Shown in pieces: positions 5,635 to 11,247 of a stretch of DNA of 11,247 bases (position 1 is its first letter; the number at the start of each line of letters is the position of its first letter). Where the stretch lies: NCBI GenBank assembly GCA_012033095.1, contig JAAUPO010000027.1, positions 1 to 11,247 of the forward strand, read 5' to 3'. The translations under genes and the position numbers were made by a program. A model generated the notes under the pieces. That model searched no databases and was not told where the DNA came from. It worked only from the letters and a program-made list of their open reading frames with translations. Origin of the DNA: Synechococcaceae cyanobacterium RL_1_2 (GTDB taxonomy: Bacteria > Cyanobacteriota > Cyanobacteriia > Cyanobacteriales > JAAUPO01).

Positions 5635-7353
5635 TTAGTTGCTGTGGGCATGTTGGGCTTTAAGGATGGATTCGGCAAACGCGATCGCGTCGGAGGCCGC
5701 ATGGCCCCCGGTTAGTTCCGCTAGTTCCTGTTTACGGCGATCGAGGTCGTCCAACTTGCGCACCTTAACGATGGTGCGGGGATCGGTATTTTTGGTGTTG
5801 GTGATGGTTTTATCCACCCGATAATGGTTATCCGCGACGGCGGCCACAAGGGGTTGATGGGTGACACAAAGTACTTGGTGACGGTGGCTCAATTCCTTTA
5901 GTTTGGACGCGATCGCTTGGGCTACTTTACCCGAAACCCCAGCATCAATTTCATCAAAAATCAGGGTATGGGAACGGTGACCCAAATCTACAAAACAGGA
6001 TTTGAGGGCCAATAAAAAGCGACTCATTTCCCCGCCCGAAGCAATTTCCCCTAGGGGTTTCATTTCTTCCCCAGGGTTAGGGCTAAAGTAATAATTGACC
6101 TCATCTGCACCTTGGGGGGTGGGATTGATGGGCTTGAGGCGACATTGAAAGATCACCTTATCCATGGCCAGGGGTTTGAGCTCTTTAATAAGTTGTTTTT
6201 CTAATTTGGCGGCGGCGGTTTGCCGGAGTTCCGTTAATTTTTGACAATGGCCCTGGAGTTCCTCTAGGGCGTTTTGGCAAGCTAGTTCTAATTCTTCGAG
6301 GGATTCCCCGGCCCCCGTTAGCTCTGATAATTCCTGTTGTAATTGGTCGTAATAGATGATGACCTCCGCCAAGGTGGGGCCGTACTTACGACAAATTTGT
6401 TTGAGTTGGGCCATGCGCTGTTGAATTTCGGCGAGGGTCTCTGGATCAGAATCTAAGCGATCGCCGTAGCTATTAATTTGTTGGCCTGCTTCGATCGCTT
6501 GGGTGAGGGCATTAGTGACTAATTCCAACAGAGGCTCAATCTGGGGATCATAATTCGCCATGGTGTTTAAAATGCCCTCCGCTTCCCCTAATAAATCAGC
6601 AACGGAGGGTTGATCCTGCTCGTTTTGGTAAAGTAATTCATAGGCTTGGCAACTCAATTGCTGTAACTCCACCGTATGGGAAAGCATATCGTTTTGCTGG
6701 TGTAGCTGGTCTAATTCGTCCGGCGCCCCTAACCCCACTTCCTCTAATTCCCGTTGCTGAAATTTCAACAAATCAATCCGTTGTAGGGTTTCCTGTTGGG
6801 AATGAAGCCGTTGCTTTAGCTTGCTGCAAATCTGTTGGTATTGCTGATGGGCAGTTTCTACTAATTTTTTCTGGCGGGTAATTTTATCCCCACCAAAAAG
6901 ATCAATTAACTCCCGTTGGCTTTGGGAGGAGGTGAGTTGTACCGTTTGACCTTGGGCGGTAATTTCCACTAAGTGCTCCCGTAAATTTGCCATGGTTTCC
7001 CGATTCACTAACACCCCATTAATGCGCGATCGCGATCGTAATTTATGATTTTTATTGAGGGTCAATTCCCGCGCCACCACCATGGTGTCATCCTCTAGCA
7101 ATTCAATTTCCTGCTCCTCCAGCCATTGCCCTAACTGACTAGTCAGCTCAAACGTACCTTCTAAACTAGCTCGCGTTTCCCCTGTGCGCAAAAAGCGAGG
7201 GCTCGCCTTTGCCCCCAACAACAGATCGATCGCGTCCAAAATAATAGATTTCCCTGCTCCAGTTTCCCCCGTTAAGACGTTGAGACCAGAAGCAAATTCC
7301 AATTCCAAAGAATCCACTAGGGCAAAGTTAGCAATCTTCAGCAATAACAACAT
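5635..7353 (-). CDS. recN: DNA repair protein RecN (SMC-like ATPase)
   Basis: RecN is a cytosolic SMC-like ATPase acting in double-strand break repair with RecA. The 572-residue product has the N-terminal IANFALVDSLELEF strand and Walker A GETGAGKS (29-36). A long glutamine- and leucine-rich coiled coil (about 150-390) follows. The C-terminal half has the ABC signature ASGGEMSRF (438-446), Walker B LIFDEIDAG (464-472) and a downstream VTHQP switch histidine. Length and motif order are normal for bacterial RecN, and the frame is intact. The start MLLLLKIANF is the family start. It is divergent from the riboflavin synthase gene across 307 bp. A 14-bp dyad overlaps a likely -10 box just upstream, which may indicate a repressor site; whether it is a LexA-type site is uncertain. 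Confidence 0.97.
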   Translation of the reverse strand: MLLLLKIANFALVDSLELEFASGLNVLTGETGAGKSIILDAIDLLLGAKASPRFLRTGETRASLEGTFELTSQLGQWLEEQEIELLEDDTMVVARELTLNKNHKLRSRSRINGVLVNRETMANLREHLVEITAQGQTVQLTSSQSQRELIDLFGGDKITRQKKLVETAHQQYQQICSKLKQRLHSQQETLQRIDLLKFQQRELEEVGLGAPDELDQLHQQNDMLSHTVELQQLSCQAYELLYQNEQDQPSVADLLGEAEGILNTMANYDPQIEPLLELVTNALTQAIEAGQQINSYGDRLDSDPETLAEIQQRMAQLKQICRKYGPTLAEVIIYYDQLQQELSELTGAGESLEELELACQNALEELQGHCQKLTELRQTAAAKLEKQLIKELKPLAMDKVIFQCRLKPINPTPQGADEVNYYFSPNPGEEMKPLGEIASGGEMSRFLLALKSCFVDLGHRSHTLIFDEIDAGVSGKVAQAIASKLKELSHRHQVLCVTHQPLVAAVADNHYRVDKTITNTKNTDPRTIVKVRKLDDLDRRKQELAELTGGHAASDAIAFAESILKAQHAHSN

Positions 7354-7379
7354 GGATGCAGGCTTAACAAAATAGTGTT

Positions 7380-7393
7380 TGTATTGTAATACA
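7380..7393 (-). promoter_or_regulatory. Dyad TGTATTGTAATACA overlapping a likely recN -10 box
   Basis: The arms TGTATT and AATACA are perfectly complementary around a 2-bp centre. On the minus strand the dyad contains TACAAT (7388-7383), five of six matches to TATAAT, about 30 bp upstream of the recN start. No good -35 was seen. It does not match the usual NtcA spacing (GTA-N8-TAC) and only loosely recalls cyanobacterial LexA boxes. Confidence 0.35.
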
Positions 7394-7454
7394 TTCGTTT
7401 TAGTTTGGTGCCATGGCGATGGAATTCAGAACGGCCTTAACCTGACAAAGGTAT

Positions 7455-7472
7455 GGCTTGTGCATAAGTCCT
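7455..7472. repeat. 18-bp remnant of an A element end
   Basis: GGCTTGTGCATAAGTCCT matches the right end of the intact A element (4344-4361) with one mismatch. Nothing else of the element is visible around it, so it is either a decayed solo end or a chance similarity. It lies in the recN-riboflavin synthase spacer. Confidence 0.4.
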
Positions 7473-7614
7473 AAGGATTGCTGTAATTTGTTTTAATCTG
7501 TCGCTATACTTTTTAAAATTTGCCATAAAAACCGAATGCTTGAAAGCTATGGCGGTAGAGCTTTGTCCTGAGAAAGAGATGGCTTTGAACGGTAGCAACC
7601 CGATCGGCTACGGC

Positions 7615-7620
7615 TATAAT
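7615..7620 (+). promoter_or_regulatory. Probable -10 box of the riboflavin synthase gene
   Basis: This is a perfect TATAAT, placed so that transcription would begin near 7627 and leave a leader of about 34 nt before the TTG start at 7661. No clear -35 hexamer lies at 16-18 bp. A second weaker box TATACT lies at 7505-7510. No FMN riboswitch-like structure can be recognised in the short leader. Confidence 0.45.
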
Positions 7621-7660
7621 CAATCAGTGTGATTCATGTTTCTTTCTAGTTTGGTGTGCT

Positions 7661-8314
7661 TTGTTTACTGGCTTAGTTCAATGTTTAGGTTCGTTACAGG
7701 CCCTGGGCCCCGATCGCTTTCAAATTATGGTGAAAACCCATGTTGATCGAATTTTGGGGGATTTAGCCCTAGGGGATAGCATTGCTACCGATGGTATCTG
7801 CCTCACCGTAGAGGAAATTTTACCCCAGGGTTTTACTGCGACCGCTTCTCCAGAAACTTTGCACAAGACCACCCTAGGAGCCTTCTACCACCGGACATCC
7901 CTAGTTAATTTAGAACCATCCTTGCGGGTGGGTAGTAAGCTAGGGGGGCATTTTGTGACGGGCCACATTGATGGTATGGGGGCCTTAGTTTCATCCCAGA
8001 TTACCCAACGGGCATGGGAAATGGTGTTTGGCCCAACCCCAGACGGTGAAACCCAATGGCACGAATTTATTGCTCCCTACATTCTTAAGAAGGGAAGTGT
8101 AAGTGTTAATGGCATTAGTTTGACCGTGGCGGACTGCGATCGCGACGGCACATGGTTTAAGGTAGCCGTCATTCCCCAAACCTATCAGGACACCAATCTT
8201 TCCCAATTGAAGCCAGGCCAATGGGTCAATATTGAAGGGGATATTTTGGGTAAATACGTAGAAAAAATGCTCCGTCATCCCAGCAAAAGCCCAGCGGTAG
8301 ATATGGATTTTTAG
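7661..8314 (+). CDS. ribE: Riboflavin synthase, alpha chain
   Basis: This enzyme makes riboflavin from two molecules of 6,7-dimethyl-8-ribityllumazine, the last step of the pathway. The 217-residue product begins FTGLVQ, the family's N-terminus, so the start is the TTG at 7661 (read as Met). The nearby ATG at 7636 is in another frame. Two homologous lumazine-binding domains are visible. The first holds GDSIATDGICLTV and TASPETLHKT, then the linker GGHFVTGHIDGMG (about 96-108). The second holds KKGSVSVNGISLTVADCD and VAVIPQTYQDTNLS, ending NIEGDILGKYVEKML. Length is normal and the frame is intact. A perfect TATAAT lies about 40 bp upstream. No other riboflavin gene is nearby, so it is probably transcribed alone, as rib genes usually are in cyanobacteria. 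Confidence 0.96.
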   Translation: MFTGLVQCLGSLQALGPDRFQIMVKTHVDRILGDLALGDSIATDGICLTVEEILPQGFTATASPETLHKTTLGAFYHRTSLVNLEPSLRVGSKLGGHFVTGHIDGMGALVSSQITQRAWEMVFGPTPDGETQWHEFIAPYILKKGSVSVNGISLTVADCDRDGTWFKVAVIPQTYQDTNLSQLKPGQWVNIEGDILGKYVEKMLRHPSKSPAVDMDF

Positions 8315-8665
8315 CTAACCATGGTTACCTTTAACCTTCTTTCTTCCCATTCCTAAGTTAGGTAAAGTTAAGGAATTTTGAACGTTAACGTTTGTCTATC
8401 CATCAAGAAAAACCGCAATCCAAGATCTTGCTAACTATTTTTTAAAAATTTCCTAGGGCGTGATTATTTTGTGGGCAGCGATCGCCGATGAAATCCAATA
8501 AATAGACCTGTTAGAAAATAACGAAGAAAATCACTGAAAGACCGATACAGACTGGTTTATAACATTGTGCCAGAAAGTCACTGCAATGCTTGTCAAACCA
8601 AAGTCGCACGGATTTTTGAGCTTAATTACCCAACAACTCTAATCACACGAATCACATGAATTAAA
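8315..8665. other. 351-bp spacer without a recognisable gene
   Basis: This lies between convergent riboflavin synthase and the small minus-strand gene. It holds a 12-bp palindrome TAACCATGGTTA (8316-8327) straight after the riboflavin synthase stop, without loop or T-run, and one HIP1 site near 8479. I found no ORF above about 20 codons with protein-like features and no tRNA-like fold. Confidence 0.5.
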
Positions 8666-8875
8666 TTAAATACTGAGTTTTAAGGAATTTACTGGCACTT
8701 CATCCCAAGATTCCACGGTTCTCAAGGACACTTGCCAACCTTGTTGTTGTTGTTCTTGGGATAACTTGTTCTGCCATTCTCGGTGACAGTCTTCTGCTGC
8801 ACCTTGATTGGTAGTGGCGATACAGGCTTGGACAATGCCACAGGCATCGATCTGTTCATTGACCCAAATAGTCAT
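8666..8875 (-). CDS. Small conserved-looking protein of unknown function
   Basis: The 69-residue product starts MTIWVNEQIDACGIVQACIA and has a tryptophan-rich pattern (HREWQNKL, QQQQGWQVSL, ESWDEVP). I believe similar short proteins with a WVNEQ opening occur in cyanobacteria, but I know no function. I prefer the ATG at 8875 over the TTG at 8899, which would add eight residues of low complexity. It has no signal peptide or membrane segment and is probably cytosolic. Support for being real: a good start context and a perfect TATAAT on the minus strand 52 bp upstream. It stands alone, divergent from the PilB-like gene. Confidence 0.65.
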   Translation of the reverse strand: MTIWVNEQIDACGIVQACIATTNQGAAEDCHREWQNKLSQEQQQQGWQVSLRTVESWDEVPVNSLKLSI

Positions 8876-8926
8876 AGATTTACTGGAGTTATATTGCAAA
8901 GTGAATAGTCTTATCAGTCGATCGCT

Positions 8927-8932
8927 ATTATA
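8927..8932 (-). promoter_or_regulatory. Probable -10 box of the small protein gene
   Basis: A perfect TATAAT on the minus strand, giving a 5' leader of about 45 nt before the ATG at 8875. No -35 box is evident. About 27 bp further upstream, GTTAATTA-GC-GTTAATCC (8959-8976) is a direct repeat with the 8+2+8 layout of HLR1/RpaB sites, but it lacks the consensus CA in both halves. Confidence 0.4.
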
Positions 8933-9130
8933 GAACTTTAACCATCAAGCATCTTAAAGTTAATTAGCGTTAATCCGATCCAAGGCTCCACACAAACAGG
9001 TTTAGTTACGATGGGAAATTATGGGGAAATTAGGTTTATATTTATTTATTTTCTGATCTTACTTTTCTGAAGGGGAAAGTTAAATGTAAGATCAAAGTTA
9101 GAGATCAGGGTTTGTGGAAAAATATAACCT

Positions 9131-10860
9131 ATGGATATCCAAGTTTCATCAACTTCTGGGATGCTTCCGTCCTTGCGGCTACAACAAGGGGAAATTACCT
9201 GCGGTGAAGCCATCAAGTTATTAGTTAATGCCCAAGGGGAAGTGGAACTGGGATTAATTGATCGCGATATTTATGCACGCTTTATTAACCATTTCAAAGC
9301 AGGGGAAGCTATTCCTCAAGTGATCCCATTGTTGTGGTGGGAGAATTGCTATTATCTTGGTAGTGCGGTGTTTTTAGGGGCAAAGGAACGACGGGATCTA
9401 GCCGATCTCGTTGGGGGCAAAATTCAAATTATTCCGATCGCGAAGGATAGTTATGAGCGATGGTCTAATCCGGAGCATAGCCCCAAAACAGAAAATAACC
9501 ATAACACCACGGATAATCCATCTTTAGAATTATCGCGATCGGGGGAGCATATCAAAGATCTCCTCAATTTAATTACGAATGCCCTGAATAATCGAGCTAA
9601 GGAAATTCACCTTGAACCCCAGGTAGATAGCTTAAGGATTCGTTATCGCATTGATGGCCTACTACAACCCATCACGGTGTTACCTCCTTCCCACAGTCGC
9701 AAATTAATTGTTTGTTTAAAAGCGATCGCCGATTTAGAAATTAGCCAGATAGGTACTCCCCAAACAGGGCGCATTAATAATAAATATTTAGAACATTTTC
9801 CCCAGGATTTAGACATACAGGTAACGACCATGCCCTGTATTAGCGAAATCGGAGGAAATATCCTAGAACAAGCGGTGCTCCATCTAGAGGTTAATCATCT
9901 TTCCGTAAGTGCCCTAGGGGAGTTAGGCATGGGCACGACCCCCCAAAAAATTTATCAAAGTTGGCTAAGACAAAAGCAAGGTTTAATTTTGATCACCGGG
10001 CCCCGCCATAGCGGTAAAACCCATACCATGTATGCCAGTTTGCGCCATCTGGGATCCCCTTCTTTGAAAATTATGACGGTGGAAAAATGGTCAGTAAAAT
10101 TCTGCCGGAGACGATCCAAACCCAGATCCATGGCATTGCTAATCTGAATCTTTACCAATTGTTGGAGGCTGTGATTGTCCAAAACCCTGACATTATCATG
10201 GTAGAGGATTTAAAGGAGCCTGGTTTAGCGGTGCGGGCGATCGAGGCTAGTTTAGAAGGCCATTTAGTCATAAGCAGTTTAGATACCCACGACACGATCA
10301 GTGCCATTCCCCGCCTCAAAAAATTGGGGGTAACTAGGGATTTAATGATGGATGGTCTCATTGGCATCATTAACCAACGATTAGTCAGAAAAATTTGCCC
10401 CTATTGTAGTGAACCCTACCGCCCGCAGAATAAGGAGTTAGCGTTATTGGGTTTAAGGCGAGGATCTTTACAAACCACCGGTTGGCGCAGGGGCAAGGGA
10501 TGCATTAAATGTTTAGACTCCGGTTACCTTGGCCAGGAATTAATTGTGGAGGTGCTGAACGTGGATGATGGGGTCAGGGAAATGCTCTATCAAGATTGCT
10601 TATTAAAACTACATCAACATTTAGAAAATATTACCTACTTTTCTTTTCGGGTCGCCGCGATCGCGAAAATTAATAGCGGCGTAACTACCACCGAAGAGAT
10701 TGCCCGGATCTTACCGTTCAATATGATTGGCGGAAAGAGTCGCCAGGAGTATCAAAATAAAATTGCCCAACAGGTCACACAAATTAGAGCCTCTTCACGC
10801 CCTAGTCCTCAAACTCCTTCATCGGATTTAGGGCCGTTATTGGATGATTTTAATTGGTGA
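9131..10860 (+). pseudogene. Divergent PilB/GspE-type secretion ATPase, single-base frameshift, catalytic motifs degraded
   Basis: The first frame (9131-10087) gives an N-terminal domain with IPLLWWENCYYLGSAV and IQIIPIAKDSYERW, typical of cyanobacterial PilB. Next come AKEIHLEPQVDSLRIRYRID and a P-loop GPRHSGKT (290-297). The second frame (from 10087 to the TGA at 10858-10860) continues with NPDIIMVED, GHLVISSLDTHD, INQRLVRKICPYC and GKGCIKC, the C-terminal zinc site. Adding one A to the run at 10083-10087 joins them into 576 residues, shorter than the usual PilB of about 670. Family members hexamerise at the inner membrane and power type IV pilus extension. Aligned with a typical PilB from memory, this protein lacks the Asp box (VEDPVEY is VEKMVSK), the arginines before Walker B, the catalytic Glu (GEIRD is EDLKE) and the His-box histidine (TLHTND is SLDTHD). 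It is therefore probably a PilB paralogue with altered or no ATPase activity. No other pilus gene is in the window. Confidence 0.85.
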
Positions 10861-10873
10861 GAGCTGATTTATA

Positions 10874-11012
10874 CAGCCCCCCTGTCTCCAATTCTGGGGG
10901 AGAAATGCCTGAAAAATCATTAAAAGTTCACCAAATTTGGGGGACTTGCTTGAACAATTGTCCCCAAACATCATGGTTTCCAGGACAGAATCGAAATTTT
11001 TGCGTAAGTCCT
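10874..11012. mobile_element. Chimera of a partial B element and a truncated A element
   Basis: From 10874 to about 10926 (CAGCCCCCCTG, then TCTGGGGGAGAAATGCCTGA) the sequence matches the interior of the B element in reverse complement. From 10927 (TTCACCAAATTTGGGGGAC) to 11012 (TTTTTGCGTAAGTCCT) it matches the A element in the orientation of the 1625-2172 copy, lacking its left end. The join lies 14 bp after the PilB-like stop plus the B part. The C-run/G-run pair at 10878-10900 could form a hairpin but has no T-tract. Confidence 0.65.
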
Positions 11013-11247
11013 GATGAATTAAGACTAGATCAATTTTGCCATGGGGATCGCGATCGCCGATCAAATGGGAAAGGGCTGACCTCGATCAACCCTCACCTCA
11101 AAAGATTCTAATCCAACGGTCAAGGGCTGACCTTAGCCAACCCTCAAACGCTTGTAATCTCTAGGACAAAGCCCATATTAAGTTAGGTAATGTTGACCTT
11201 AACCAAGCATTTCAATGTTACTGAAAGTATAGGTAATGGCAGGGCCA
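11013..11247. other. Right-edge spacer with tandem imperfect hairpins
   Basis: No ORF is supported. A cluster of HIP1-like sites lies at 11046-11062. Two copies of a 22-bp imperfect hairpin follow (11072-11093 and 11123-11144), and a related GTTGACCTTAACCAAG lies at 11192-11207. The region may be the leader of a gene beyond the window. Confidence 0.45.
11072..11144. repeat. Two direct copies of a 22-bp imperfect hairpin
   Basis: AGGGCTGACCTCGATCAACCCT (11072-11093) and its copy at 11123-11144 differ only in four central bases (TCGAT versus TTAGC region). The arms AGGGCTG and CAACCCT are identical in both copies and pair with one mismatch. The start-to-start distance is 51 bp. The flanks are partly alike too (GATTCTAATC after the first, CTTGTAATCT after the second). 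Confidence 0.55.

Noticed and set aside
7381..7392. NtcA site in GTATTGTAATAC
   Set aside because: The spacing is GTA-N6-TAC, whereas NtcA sites need N8.
8316..8327. TAACCATGGTTA palindrome as a riboflavin synthase terminator
   Set aside because: The palindrome has no loop and no following T-run.
8959..8976. HLR1 (RpaB) site GTTAATTA-GC-GTTAATCC
   Set aside because: The 8+2+8 layout fits, but both halves lack the CA of the GTTACA consensus, so it is mentioned only as context.
10878..10900. CCCCC/GGGGG hairpin as terminator of the PilB-like gene
   Set aside because: It is the internal hairpin of a B element and lacks a T-tract.
10854..11111. 85-codon plus-strand ORF and the opposing minus-strand ORF (10837-11064) after the PilB-like gene
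   Set aside because: Both run through the B-A miniature element chimera, and the apparent protein similarity is only repeat sequence in translation.

Overview
The window looks like a chromosomal segment of a cyanobacterium, probably a unicellular chroococcalean of the Synechocystis/Geminocystis type. The palindrome GCGATCGC (HIP1) occurs more than ten times, inside and between genes. The recognisable proteins (THUMP-type RNA methyltransferase, NifR3-type Dus, RadC, M48 peptidase, RecN, riboflavin synthase, PilB-type ATPase) all read as cyanobacterial versions. The genus is an inference; no rRNA or tRNA gene is present to fix it.

Layout. Left part: a 5' piece of a THUMP RNA methyltransferase gene (minus, runs off the edge) and a dus gene (minus). 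Then comes a gene-free stretch of about 760 bp with a miniature element (family A) that has been split by 431 bp holding an IS4-type transposase remnant and a second miniature element (family B). Centre: a lipoprotein with an HELGH metallopeptidase motif (DUF4344 type, plus) and radC (plus); another B element and an intact A element; an exported M48 peptidase (minus) lying between two 73-bp direct repeats; and recN (minus). Right part: riboflavin synthase (plus, divergent from recN), a small conserved-looking protein (minus), and a divergent PilB/GspE-type ATPase gene (plus). The last 390 bp hold a B-A chimera of the two miniature elements and two tandem copies of a small imperfect hairpin.

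Gene content is mostly housekeeping: tRNA/rRNA modification, DNA repair (radC, recN), riboflavin synthesis and envelope proteolysis. Nothing here forms a clear multi-gene operon. Genes are mostly single units with their own spacers, and the spacers have been invaded repeatedly by the same two miniature element families.

Four of the nine genes carry exactly one single-base indel each (near 51-54, 790-806, 3784-3785 and 10083-10087), mostly at short homopolymers, with otherwise well-conserved protein on both sides. That pattern fits uncorrected sequencing errors better than four independent recent inactivations, but the sequence alone cannot decide.

The observations most worth following up are the PilB-type ATPase, which keeps its P-loop and zinc-binding cysteines but has lost the Asp box, the arginines, the catalytic Glu and the His-box histidine; the nested A/IS4/B element structure; the 73-bp repeats around the M48 gene; and a Pho-box-like tandem repeat upstream of the methyltransferase. 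I found no CRISPR array, toxin-antitoxin pair or recognisable defence system.
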